Assembly: GCF_900114995.1 (NCBI RefSeq)
Contig: NZ_FOUX01000005.1
Coordinates: 1 to 64,000 of the forward strand
Source of the DNA: Chitinophaga sp. YR627
GTDB lineage: Bacteria; Bacteroidota; Bacteroidia; Chitinophagales; Chitinophagaceae
Length of the DNA: 64,000 nt
Reading direction: 5' to 3'
Shown here piece after piece: positions 17,734-27,700 of this stretch. A program made the translations under genes and the position numbers. The notes below the pieces were generated by a model. That model ran no database searches and was not told the origin of the DNA. It worked only from the letters and a program-made list of their open reading frames with translations. Position 1 is the stretch's first letter. Every line of letters starts with the position of its first letter.

Positions 17734-19082
17734 CCATCATTTTGCGAAAGATTAGGGTTCCTGTTCCGCTCTTCCTGCGGGATCGGATAAAGCGCGGCGG
17801 TTGATTTCCAGGTAGGTTTTAATATCCGCATCAGGGAATCGATCTGCCCTGTGCGTTTCAGACTGAACCAGCGGTCGCCCCATTCTGTAAACAGCTCCAT
17901 ACGTCGCTCCCGTTCAACATAGATCAGACAGGAATCTCGCATCGTACCGGCATATAAGGGTGGTAATCCTGCTCTGGCTCTCAATACATTGAGGTCTGCA
18001 ACAGCATCGGATATGCGGTTCAGTCTTGCTGCTGCTTCCGCACGGATAAGGTATTGCTCTTCTATACGCAGCAACATCACATACTCTTCCCTGCCGGGTA
18101 ATGCAGCAGTACGGTTACGGTACTTACAGGCGTTGTAATACAGTGACCCTCCATAAAAAAACGGACTGGTCCAGCTGGTCCTTCTTTTGTCATCAGGTTC
18201 GAACGTACGCATGAAATCGGCCGTAAAAGGATAAAAGGAAAAGCCGCCCACCACCGTTGTTGGTAACAAGGTCTGCCCTGCATAAGTATATCCTTCACTC
18301 CGCCATAACTGCAATATCGCCGGACGGCTATTCCGCAGAAAAACACTATCCGCCGTGATCAATGGTGTATACTCACCGGAATTGATCACTTCTGAAGATA
18401 CCGCCAAAGCATCCTCCCATCGTTCCTGCTGCAGATAGACTCTTGCGAGTAAAGCCATCACCGCCCAGCGGTTCGCCCTTACCTTTTCACTGGTCACATA
18501 ATAGGCAGGTAATTGCATCGCTGCATTTAAAAGATCTGACATGATCAGCTGATAAACCTGGTTTACAGGCGCCCTGCCCGCCAGTGAAGTTTCTTTCACA
18601 TTGGTCGTCGTGATCAGGGGCACCTCCCCCCAGCAATTCACCAGGTAGTAATAACAGAAAGCGCGTAGGAAACACGCCTCTCCATTGAGTTGTCTGGCCT
18701 TACTGCCTGACAGTCCCGTATTGGCGGCAATCCCTTCCAGCATCGCATTCGCGCCATATATCACCTGGTACATTCTTCTCCAGCAGGACAACAATTGTAT
18801 ATCTGAAGATGGGATCGCATTCGTCGGATATTTCAGCAGATTGGTATTCAGCGTCGTCAGTTCATCCGCTGTCATACCATTGATCAGGGGCAGGATATTA
18901 CTGGGAAAATAATCTGATAACTGAAAATAAAGATCCGCTACCGCAGCATCTGCCAGACGGTCATTGTTGTATACGTCTTCAGCCGGAATCTCGTCTGAAG
19001 GCGAATCCACCTCTATCAGTTTCTTACAGGAAACGGTGAGTGAAAAGCAGCAAATGATAAAAAGCAATACACGGTACGACAT
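17724..19082 (-). CDS. SusD/RagB-like lipoprotein of the FecR-controlled locus
   Basis: A 452-residue SusD-family lipoprotein. The lipobox is LTVSC (Cys about 19) followed by KKLIEVDSPSDEI, as in many Chitinophagaceae SusD proteins with short nutrient-capture domains. The TPR-like N-terminal half includes ACFLRAFCYYYLVNCWGEVPL, and the C-terminal half has ERRMELFTEWGDRWFSLKRTG and YPIPQEERNRNPNLSQNDGY, both family signatures. It is the partner of the SusC encoded 11 bp upstream. No glycoside hydrolase lies in this operon, so the ligand may be a peptide, a glycan released by enzymes elsewhere, or another nutrient. Confidence 0.93.
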   Translation of the reverse strand: MSYRVLLFIICCFSLTVSCKKLIEVDSPSDEIPAEDVYNNDRLADAAVADLYFQLSDYFPSNILPLINGMTADELTTLNTNLLKYPTNAIPSSDIQLLSCWRRMYQVIYGANAMLEGIAANTGLSGSKARQLNGEACFLRAFCYYYLVNCWGEVPLITTTNVKETSLAGRAPVNQVYQLIMSDLLNAAMQLPAYYVTSEKVRANRWAVMALLARVYLQQERWEDALAVSSEVINSGEYTPLITADSVFLRNSRPAILQLWRSEGYTYAGQTLLPTTVVGGFSFYPFTADFMRTFEPDDKRRTSWTSPFFYGGSLYYNACKYRNRTAALPGREEYVMLLRIEEQYLIRAEAAARLNRISDAVADLNVLRARAGLPPLYAGTMRDSCLIYVERERRMELFTEWGDRWFSLKRTGQIDSLMRILKPTWKSTAALYPIPQEERNRNPNLSQNDGYE

Positions 19083-19093
19083 CTCTTCTCAGC

Positions 19094-22000
19094 TTATAAT
19101 GTTAACTGAACACCACTGGTGATCACTCGCAACAGCGGCACCAGTATCTGTGTCTCAGGATCGGCTCCTTTATATCCTGTGATGGTCAGCAGGTTCTGCC
19201 CCTGCAGATACACCCTGCACAACTGCAATCGCAGTTTTTTTAATACCGGTTCCGGCATACTATAGGAAATAGCCACATTCTTTAATCGCAGGTAGGAGGC
19301 ATCCTGGTAGATCGCATTGGATGTAGCCAGTTTACTTCCCAGGTCATACGCTTCACTTCCTACCGTCGCAGTAGCACGGGGAATGTTGGTATGATCTCCC
19401 GGCTTACGCCATCTGTCCAGACTCTCCGTCAGCTGATTGGCAAAATCACCGGGACGTATCGCCGGCAATATGCCCTCCTGTTTAACAAACTGCCAGAAAA
19501 ACGCCAGGCTGATATTTTTATATCTCAGATCATTCTGTACGCCGCCATAAAAATGCGGGTCCAGATTAGCGATAGTAACAAAATCATTGAGGGTGGATAG
19601 TTTTCCGTCATGGTTCACGTCTTCATAACTGGGGTTGCCTGTCTGCGGATCTATTCCGGTAAAATGATACCCTCTCATAATATTCAGCGACTGCCCAATT
19701 ACAAATGCATTGGCATAGGAAGACACTGCCAGGCTATGAAACCGTTTCAGTGTATTACTGAAGAAAGAGACATTCGCAGCAGTGGTCCAGCTGAAATCTT
19801 TTGCATTGAAATTATTCGTGCGTAATTCCAGTTCCCAGCCTGTATTCTCTACTACTGCCGGCAAATTGGCCTGGTAACTGGTAAAACCGGTCACACCGGG
19901 CAACTGATAACCGACCAGCTGATTACTGCTGCGGTTACAATATTTGGCGGCCGAAAAGAAGAGCTTATCGTTCAGAAAACCCAGTTCGATAGCAGCCTCC
20001 ATCTTCTTGTTAGCCTCCCAGCTGTATTTATCATCCGCAATACGCAGCGGCGCCAGCGTATTATCGCCGATATAGTTGCCATTGCTGCCATAATTACGCA
20101 TATACTGATAGTCCGTGATCTGATCGTTACCTGTAAAACCGCCGCTGGCTCTCAGCTTACCAAAGCTCAGCCAGGATAGTCTTTTTGCAAACGGTTCTTC
20201 TGTAAATACCCATCCTAATCCGACGGAACCAAAGTCGCCAAACTGCCTCCCGGGTCCGAAGCGGGAAGAGCCATCACGCCGGTAACTTACATTCAGCAGG
20301 TATTTCCGCTTCCAGTCATAGGTAAAGCGGCTAAAGAAGGAAATATACCGGTACAGCGCATAAGTATTCGGCCGGTGTATAACCGTATCCGCACCCTCCA
20401 GTGAATGCATCGCAGCCTCGTCCGGGTATCCCTGACCAATAGACAGCGTACCATTACGCGTCGTTTGTTGCCAGGTACCGCCTATTAATGCATGCAGATT
20501 ACCTTTCCCTACACGCAGATTATAATCCGCCTGTGGTTCCACAATAAAAGACTCCCGGTTATTTTCCGCAACACGGATAGAACTGGTGGGCGCATTATTT
20601 GGATGCTGGGCTGACTGGGGGAAAGAGAAGAATTGTTTCATCCGGATGTTCGACAAACCCATACTGGTTTTCAGGATTAACCCCGGGAACAACCTGTATC
20701 GCAACACCAGGTGACTCAGCAGATTATTGGTTTTACTATTGGATTGTTGTTCCATATAGGCCAGTGGGTTATCAAAAGACGAACCCCAGTAGTAATGACC
20801 GCTACTGTCAAATAGCGGATAATTTGGTGGCAGGTTATAAAACGCAAAAATATCATTGGCGATACTCTTGTTATTATCTGTCATAAAACTCGCGGTGAAA
20901 CCTGTTTCCAGGCGATGCTCCGGATGATGGTGCTCGTAACTCAGGTGGAAACCACCCCGTTGATAACCCAGATCAGCAGGCAATACAGTCCCTTCTCTGT
21001 AATAATTACCACTCAGCAGAAAGGTGTTGTAATTGCTGCCACCGGAGAAGCTCAGTTGCCCGTTGGTCACAGGCGCAGTACCACCCATTAACTTTTTAAA
21101 CCAGTTTGTATGTTGTGTTGTATCCCAGATCAGCAGATCGGGCGCATTGGCAGCAGTTGGCCGTATACCATCGTTGGCAAAGGCTTCTCTTCTGATACTG
21201 AGATAATCGCTGATCTTCAGCATATCCATATGCCCGGCCGTTACACCAATACCGGTTTTTACATTCAGATCCGTTTTCAGCGGGCCGGCTTCCCCTTTCT
21301 TTGTGGTGATCAGCACAACCCCATTCGCTCCCCTGGAGCCATAAATAGCAGTAGCGTCTGCATCTTTCAATACATCGATGCTTTCTATATCCGCAGGGTT
21401 GATGTTGGTAAAAGGACTGATACGACCGGCAGCGCCGAACAGGTCTTCCGTATTATTGAGCGGTGTAATATCAAACGGTACCCCATCGATGATAAACAAC
21501 GGATCATTACCTGCGGCAATGGAGTTCCGGCCACGGATAAACAGTTTTACCTGCGCTCCGGGCAAACCGTTGGTCCTGGTCACCTGTAAACCAGGGATCT
21601 GTCCCTGTAAAGCAAATAATACGTTCGATACGGGCTGATTGGCTAACTGCTCTGCTGTCACTCTGCCAACAGCTCCTGTCAATCTCCTGCGGCTGCTGGA
21701 ACCATATCCGATCACCACGGTTGCATCGAGCGTATTGACCGCATCTCCAAGCTTTATTTCGTGCAGAGGTTCGCTGCGTAACACAGTATCTACCGGACGA
21801 TAACCCAGTGAAGAAATACGCAGCATCACGCCTGGTGATACGCCAGCCAGTACAAACTCGCCGTTGGCGCCGGTAGTGACACCACGGGAAGTACCTTTTA
21901 CAAGAATAGTAGCGCCGGGAACCGGCTGGTTACCAATATCCGTAATATGCCCGCGGATCGTGACCATCGTTTCTACCGTATTGGTCAGCTCCGTCTTTTT

Positions 22001-22336
22001 ATCCGTTTCCGCTACCTGCAGATAGATGCGTTTTCCCTGTTTCAGCCAGCTGATATTCCTGTGCTGTAAAACAAAAGTGAGCACCTCTTCCCAGGAGGCA
22101 TTTTTATAATTGAGTGAGATCTTCTCATTGCCATCGATAATGGCATTGTCAAAAACGAAAAAATACCCGGTTTGCCGGGTAATACTTTTAAAAACGTTGG
22201 TGAGTAGAATGTGTTTACCGGTAATAGTGACCCTTGCCCCATCCGTCGTGTCCTGTGCTATCATGCGGGTAGCTGGAAACAACAGACAGCACAGTATCAA
22301 TAGGATTTTGATCGCCTTACAAACATGCTTTACCAT
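19094..22336 (-). CDS. SusC-like TonB-dependent transducer with STN domain
   Basis: A 1080-residue outer-membrane transporter. Signal peptide about 1-28; STN (secretin/TonB N-terminal) domain about 35-110 (TGYFFVFDNAIIDGNEKISL); carboxypeptidase-regulatory-like domain about 125-205; plug about 215-330 with FIIDGVPFDI and GANGVVLITTKKG; and a beta-barrel to the C-terminus. The STN domain is the periplasmic part that contacts FecR-type anti-sigma factors, and the FecR gene lies immediately upstream (gap 52 bp), so substrate binding here should both drive import and switch on the operon through the ECF sigma factor. This distinguishes it from the STN-less SusC at 3566. Confidence 0.95.
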   Translation of the reverse strand: MVKHVCKAIKILLILCCLLFPATRMIAQDTTDGARVTITGKHILLTNVFKSITRQTGYFFVFDNAIIDGNEKISLNYKNASWEEVLTFVLQHRNISWLKQGKRIYLQVAETDKKTELTNTVETMVTIRGHITDIGNQPVPGATILVKGTSRGVTTGANGEFVLAGVSPGVMLRISSLGYRPVDTVLRSEPLHEIKLGDAVNTLDATVVIGYGSSSRRRLTGAVGRVTAEQLANQPVSNVLFALQGQIPGLQVTRTNGLPGAQVKLFIRGRNSIAAGNDPLFIIDGVPFDITPLNNTEDLFGAAGRISPFTNINPADIESIDVLKDADATAIYGSRGANGVVLITTKKGEAGPLKTDLNVKTGIGVTAGHMDMLKISDYLSIRREAFANDGIRPTAANAPDLLIWDTTQHTNWFKKLMGGTAPVTNGQLSFSGGSNYNTFLLSGNYYREGTVLPADLGYQRGGFHLSYEHHHPEHRLETGFTASFMTDNNKSIANDIFAFYNLPPNYPLFDSSGHYYWGSSFDNPLAYMEQQSNSKTNNLLSHLVLRYRLFPGLILKTSMGLSNIRMKQFFSFPQSAQHPNNAPTSSIRVAENNRESFIVEPQADYNLRVGKGNLHALIGGTWQQTTRNGTLSIGQGYPDEAAMHSLEGADTVIHRPNTYALYRYISFFSRFTYDWKRKYLLNVSYRRDGSSRFGPGRQFGDFGSVGLGWVFTEEPFAKRLSWLSFGKLRASGGFTGNDQITDYQYMRNYGSNGNYIGDNTLAPLRIADDKYSWEANKKMEAAIELGFLNDKLFFSAAKYCNRSSNQLVGYQLPGVTGFTSYQANLPAVVENTGWELELRTNNFNAKDFSWTTAANVSFFSNTLKRFHSLAVSSYANAFVIGQSLNIMRGYHFTGIDPQTGNPSYEDVNHDGKLSTLNDFVTIANLDPHFYGGVQNDLRYKNISLAFFWQFVKQEGILPAIRPGDFANQLTESLDRWRKPGDHTNIPRATATVGSEAYDLGSKLATSNAIYQDASYLRLKNVAISYSMPEPVLKKLRLQLCRVYLQGQNLLTITGYKGADPETQILVPLLRVITSGVQLTL

Positions 22337-22388
22337 TTTTTCAATTTATGGTACGGATATCATAGCTGGCTTTCGACTCAGATGTGGC

Positions 22389-23624
22389 TTATTTTGTCCT
22401 AAGATATATTTTATCATCCGTAATTCTAAACGTTATACCGGATGTTTTGTCAAGGCTTTCCAAAAAGTCTGTAAGTGGCTGATCTCGTTCGATCACACCA
22501 GTCAGCATTTTGTTAGCCAGGGCCGGGTCGTCAAATAACAATTGCTTGCCGTACCAGTGGGAGATCACGGCGTCTAAGGTACCTAATGGTTGATTATAAT
22601 AGGCATATTCTCCTTTTCTCCAGCTCAGCGTAATGGCTTCATCAAAGCTTTGCTGCTGCTGGCGGTAGCCTTTACGGTATACGGAGGCCATTCCCGGTTT
22701 CAGATACATGCTGTCATTATCCTCCGCATCGCTCACCACGCTTCCTGATACCAGTGAGGTAACGATCAGGGAATCGTTATAAGCATTCACGTTAAAGGAT
22801 GTACCCAGCACTTTCACAGAAGTTCCGGCGGTATGTACAATAAATGGTTGATCTGCTTTTTTGGCGATATCGAAGTAGGCCTCACCTTCCAGGTACACTT
22901 CCCTGTTATTACCATCAAAGGAGAAAGGGAAGCGGAGGCGTGAAAAGGCGTTCAGGTGTACGACAGAACCGTCGGACAACTGCACTTTATAATCTTTACC
23001 GGTAGGGACGAAAAGGGTATTCCAGCCACCCGCACCATCTCCAGGCTGGAATGACAACATGCCATCCCGCTGGTGCAGCAACGCGTTCTGTGTATTGATA
23101 TCGGCGGCGGTATTGGCGGCAAGACGTACGGTATCACCTTCTTCAAGCAGAAGACGTACATCGCCCCAGGCAGGGATAGCGGCGATCGATGTACCCCTGT
23201 CATCTTTTACAGCTGCTGAGCGGCCGCCAAGCAGATAGTATCCACCGGTAGCGATCAGTAGGGTAATAGCTGCTGCCAGCCACCATCTGTTGCGGGAACG
23301 GGGTTTACCATCTTCCTGTAAGGAAACCACCCGTGTTTCGTCCACGGTAGCAGGTATAATGATCGTATTCTTCTTTTCGGGGTCTTTTTTCTCTTTATCT
23401 GCATGCAATAAGGAGAGTACGCTGCTCCAGGCCCGCTCATTATGAAGATCATTCATAAACTCGGGACCGGCTACGTCGCGGGCGCCTTCCAGTTCTTCAA
23501 GACAACGTTTTACGTTGGGATCCACCTGGGCCATCTGCTCCAGGTAACGGTTGTCTTCATCACTGATATCGCCGCTTAATTTCTCCAGTATCAGCTGGAA
23601 GATATGTTCCTGATTGTAACTCAT
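22389..23624 (-). CDS. FecR-family anti-sigma factor
   Basis: A 411-residue transmembrane anti-sigma regulator. A cytoplasmic N-terminal helical region (about 1-110) should bind the sigma factor; a single membrane helix lies at about 126-148 (WWLAAAITLLIATGGYYLL); the periplasmic FecR domain is about 195-300 (YKVQLSDGSVVHLNAFSRLRFPF, then YLEGEAYFDIAK and a CSVKVLGTSFNVNAY-like strand); and a DUF4974 domain closes the protein (about 325-411). It sits between the sigma gene and STN-SusC in the standard order. Proteolysis of FecR normally releases the sigma factor when the transporter is occupied. Confidence 0.93.
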   Translation of the reverse strand: MSYNQEHIFQLILEKLSGDISDEDNRYLEQMAQVDPNVKRCLEELEGARDVAGPEFMNDLHNERAWSSVLSLLHADKEKKDPEKKNTIIIPATVDETRVVSLQEDGKPRSRNRWWLAAAITLLIATGGYYLLGGRSAAVKDDRGTSIAAIPAWGDVRLLLEEGDTVRLAANTAADINTQNALLHQRDGMLSFQPGDGAGGWNTLFVPTGKDYKVQLSDGSVVHLNAFSRLRFPFSFDGNNREVYLEGEAYFDIAKKADQPFIVHTAGTSVKVLGTSFNVNAYNDSLIVTSLVSGSVVSDAEDNDSMYLKPGMASVYRKGYRQQQQSFDEAITLSWRKGEYAYYNQPLGTLDAVISHWYGKQLLFDDPALANKMLTGVIERDQPLTDFLESLDKTSGITFRITDDKIYLRTK

Positions 23625-23677
23625 GTGGGAAAAACAAAGTTCTTACTCATTCTGGGCAATAGGTTTTTCGTTGGCAC

Positions 23678-24190
23678 TCATAGTCTTATCCGGAGTATCA
23701 GGGATTTTAGGGCTGCTGCACTTTGGCTTATCAACACCTGAATACCATGTAATATAGTTGAAAAATCCGGTCGAAATCTATCGTCTGATAATAAAGACAA
23801 ACTGATTCCTTCACTACAATCCACCGACACCTGTCTCCTCCGCAGCATCAGGAACCCCTGTAAAGGTACAAGGACCGGCTGCATCAGTAAGAACCCCGGA
23901 TCGTTTGTTAATCTGTTATTGGATCCTTTTTTCAGTATTAGTACACAATTGTTATGTACCAGTCTGTAAAAATAGCCGCCAACTGAATGTTCTATTTCCA
24001 AATATAACTTCTCTTCCCATACCTTCACAAATACACTTCTTACCAGCCCCTCCGCATCTTCCATATTGTTCAGCATCATACGTGCCTTTAAACAGAGCGG
24101 CTTATAATATTTCATAAAGAAATACTGATAAGCTTTTATTTCGCCCTCTTTAAGCGCAATAAGCATTGCCGAATCATCCATTTGCTGCAT
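23678..24190 (-). CDS. ECF-type sigma factor with strongly divergent region 4
   Basis: A 170-residue sigma-70 family protein. Region 2 is convincing (about 10-95: AYQYFFMKYYKPLC, then MEDAEGLVRSVFVKVWEE and YFYRLVHNNC). After about residue 98 the usual region 4.1 motif (LPxxxRxVFxLxxxEGLSxxEIA) cannot be found; instead there is VPLQGFLMLRRRQVSVDCSE. Only the final 25 residues (VLISQSAAALKSLILRIRL) resemble a region 4.2 helix-turn-helix. Reading the other two frames of the same strand does not restore region 4.1, so a simple frameshift is not seen. Position upstream of FecR and STN-SusC supports its role as the operon sigma factor, possibly a degenerating one. Confidence 0.75.
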   Translation of the reverse strand: MQQMDDSAMLIALKEGEIKAYQYFFMKYYKPLCLKARMMLNNMEDAEGLVRSVFVKVWEEKLYLEIEHSVGGYFYRLVHNNCVLILKKGSNNRLTNDPGFLLMQPVLVPLQGFLMLRRRQVSVDCSEGISLSLLSDDRFRPDFSTILHGIQVLISQSAAALKSLILRIRL

Positions 24191-24210
24191 AAGAGTTGTT
24201 TTGGGGATAT

Positions 24211-24274
24211 GTTAACAGTTGTTAACGTAAATATCCGTTTTCCGGCAGCGCAAAAGAGTTAATTACATGTTAAC
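24211..24274. promoter_or_regulatory. Three GTTAAC sites upstream of the sigma gene
   Basis: The palindromic hexamer GTTAAC occurs at 24211-24216, 24221-24226 and 24269-24274, within 64 bp directly upstream of the ECF sigma gene start (24190, minus). The first two form a 16-bp unit GTTAAC-AGTT-GTTAAC. This clustering in a short leader suggests a regulator site or a sigma-dependent element. No TAnnTTTG box is obvious here. Confidence 0.35.
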
Positions 24275-24329
24275 ACGCATATATTATGCATTGTTTCACA
24301 GGTGAAAGATAAATAATATTTGGGCTTTA

Positions 24330-24710
24330 TTACATATTGAATTTATTTTTCAGGATGTCGAGTAGTATATCCTGGTCGATAGGTTTGGAAACATATTCGG
24401 AGGCCCCTGCTGCCAGGCATTTTTCACGGTCCCCCACCATCGCCTGTGCAGTAACGGCTATTACAGGTATAGCGGCCGTACGGGCATCTCCCCTTATTCT
24501 GCCAAGTGCTTCATAACCATCCATTTCAGGCATCATCATGTCCATCAGTACAATACCAATGTCCTGCTGATCTGCCAGTAATTGTAACCCTGCCTGTGCA
24601 TCCATCGCTGTGATACAGTCATATCCTTTGGCTTTCAATACCATCCGCAGTGCGTAGATATTCCTGGTATCATCATCGATGATCAGCACTTTCTTTGAAG
24701 AGGATCCCAT
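24330..24710 (-). CDS. Single-domain response regulator (receiver only)
   Basis: A 126-residue stand-alone receiver. All key positions are present: acidic pocket IDDD (about 11-14), phospho-acceptor Asp57 in IVLMDMMMPEMDGYE, the Thr in AVTAQAM and the Lys in VSKPID. There is no output domain, so it should act by protein contact or as a phosphate shuttle. It lies 28 bp downstream of the hybrid kinase and its sequence closely resembles that kinase's third receiver (both share MDMMMPEMDGYE, GDREKC and AGAS-Y-SKP), which points to duplication of that domain and a shared phosphorelay. Confidence 0.93.
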   Translation of the reverse strand: MGSSSKKVLIIDDDTRNIYALRMVLKAKGYDCITAMDAQAGLQLLADQQDIGIVLMDMMMPEMDGYEALGRIRGDARTAAIPVIAVTAQAMVGDREKCLAAGASEYVSKPIDQDILLDILKNKFNM

Positions 24711-24738
24711 GCTGTTTGTATTCTTAGTCTTTTAATGA

Positions 24739-27700
24739 TCAACCTCTTGCATTATCATACAACCACACCCGTAACAGTGACACCAGCTGGTCTATATCCA
24801 CCGGTTTGGAGATATAGTCAGAGGCGCCCGCCCTGATACATTTCTCACGGTCGCCCAGCATCGTTTTGGCTGTCACCGCCAGTATCGGCAGATGTCTGTA
24901 TTTAGGGATATCCCTGATGGTCCGGATCGTCTCATAACCATCCATTTCCGGCATCATCATATCCATCAGTACAATATCTATCTTAGGATTATTCTCCAGC
25001 TGCTGCATCGCCTCTTTTCCATCCAGCGCAGAAATGATCGTCATCTTATGCTGTTCCAGCGCTTTTGTGAGAGAGAAGATATTACGTACATCATCATCTG
25101 CGATCAGCACTGTCTTACCCTGTAACACTTCTTTCAGTGGCCCCTGTTGTTTCCGGGCCGGCTTATTATGACCAGCCTTTTCTTCTACCAGGTGCAGGAA
25201 CAGCGCTACCTCATCCAGCATACGCTGATAGGAATGAGCCGTTTTGATCACGATAGAATCTGCATACTGACGAATGCGGTTTTCCTCTGCACGGGACAGA
25301 TTCTTACCGGTGAAGATAATGATCGGCAGATTCTCCAGTCCCGGGTTGCTCTTCACTGTTTCCAGCGTCTCATATGCATGCTGGTCAGGTACACCCATAT
25401 CCAGGATCACGCAATTGACGTCCTTTTTCTGTAAAGCTGCTACGCTGCTGGTGATATTGCCTGTGATCTCCGTACTGACATTAAAGTTTTCCAGGAAGTA
25501 TGCCAGCGCCTCTGCGTGTTTCGGATTCTCCTCCACGATCAGCACTTTCTTCGGATTCTGCATCAATGCATTTTCCAGTTGCTGGAAGATCTGTGGCATT
25601 CTGTCCAGCGCCATTGGCTTGTTGATGAAATCTACCGCTCCTTTCTGCAGACTCTCCTTCTTCGCTTCCAGTGAAGAAATAATATGCACCGGAATCGGAC
25701 GGGTCACCGGATTGGATTTCAGTGCTTCCATTACCTGCCAGCCACTCTGTACCGGTAATACGATATCCAGCAGGATAGCTGCCGGTCTGTAACGTTGCGC
25801 CATCTCAATACCATGATCCCCGCGTACCGCTACAATGCCTTTATAACCACGTTTACGGGTGAAATCCAGCAGGATGCCTGCGTATTTTGTATCATCCTCC
25901 ACAATCAGAATGGTCTTGTCTTCAGCCTTCAGGTTATCCCTGTCATCAGGTATTTCCTGTGGTATTTCCGTCGCGATATAATCGTCTTTCTTTTCCCTCG
26001 CCTTTACTGCTGCATGGTACACTTCCTCCGCCTGTTGCTGTGTAGCTTCCTGTATGGATTGTTCTTTGCCCTCCTGCGGATGAAGCGGGATCGTAACAAC
26101 AAACTCACTGCCATGTCCCGGCTCACTATCCAGCCTGATCTCGCCACCCAGCAGTTTTGCCAGTTCACGGCTGATAGACAGGCCTAATCCTGTACCACCA
26201 TATTTACGACGGGTAGAACCATCTGCCTGTTTGAAGGCTTCGAATATCACCTGCTGTTTTTCAACCGGTATACCGATACCAGTATCTCTCACGGCGAATC
26301 TTACAACGGAAGGGTCCTGCGCAACTGCCGTCACCTGGAGGGTAACAGCACCTTTTGCAGTAAACTTCAGCGCATTGGACAGCAGGTTTTTCAGGATCTG
26401 CTCTAAACGCATCTTGTCGGTTTCTATCAATGCCGGCGCATCTGCCATTACCTGAACATTCAGGGCCAGGTTCTTTTCGCGGGCAATAGGTCCGAACAGC
26501 GCCTCCATATCGTTACAGATCTCATGTACCGGTACTGCTGCAAACTCCAGGTCCATCTTACCGGCTTCGATCTTGGACAGATCCAGGATCTCATCGATCA
26601 GGTTCAACAGCCCCTTACCGGAACTCTGGATCACCTGTGCGGATTCTATCTGGTCATCTGAAAGGTTCTTTTCATTGTTCTCCGCCATCAGTCTGCTCAG
26701 CAACAGGATAGAGTTTAATGGCGTACGCAGTTCATGGGACATATTCGCCAGGAACTCCGATTTATATTTCGTACTGATTTCCAGCTCTTCTGCTTTCTTC
26801 TGTATTTCCAGGTTACGCTCTACGATCACCTGGTTGCGGTCTTCCAGCAAACGGGAACGTTCCTCCAGTTCCTGGTTGGCCTGTTGCAGTTCTTCCTGCT
26901 GTACACGCAATTCCTCTTCGGAAGCCTGCAGCTTTTGCGCCTGTGCTTCCAGTTCGGTATTGATGTTTTCCAGTTCTCCGTGTTGTACCTGCAATTCTTC
27001 TGACTGTGCCTGTGTCTCCTCCAGGAGTTCCTGCACACGGCGGCGGTTTTCGGAGGTATTGATCGCCACTCCGATATTATGCGTCACTGATTCCAGGAAA
27101 GCCAGGTCATTGGGTGTGTAAGCGGTCAGTGAAGCCAGTTCGATCACACCTCTGACATATCCCTCATAGTGAATCGGCACTGCCACGATATTCCTTGGAC
27201 GGATCTCTCCGCTGGCATAACTGATCGTAATATTTTCAGGGGTGATATCCTGTAACAACAATGTTTTGCCACTGGCGGCACATTGTCCGACCATTCCCTG
27301 TCCGACAGGTATTTCCCGGCGGTTGGCAGTATTCGCGAGTGCGAAACTACCGGTCAGGTATAATTTATCAGCAGGGCCTGTAAGGTATAATGCTGCTACC
27401 TGGCTATGTGTATATTCTGCCAGAAATTCAATAATATGTGCGGTTAACATCTCCACTCCTTTCTCACCCACCATCCTGTTATTCAGTCCAGCAACACCCG
27501 TCTGATGCCATTCCTTGTCTGCCAGTTCGTTGAAGGAAGTTTCCAGGGAGAGTGCCATTTTATTCAGGGAGATGGACAGGCTACCCAAACCATCTTTTTC
27601 TTCATCGTTCACCCGGATGGTGTAATCGCCCGCAGAGATCTTTTCTGCAATACTTCGTATAATATCAATACGGCGGGTGATCTCACGATCTTTCTCTTCC

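Noticed and set aside
26573..27121. 182-residue plus-strand Ser/Cys-rich frame inside the hybrid kinase
   Set aside because: Low-complexity antisense of the Glu/Gln-rich coiled coil; expected artefact.
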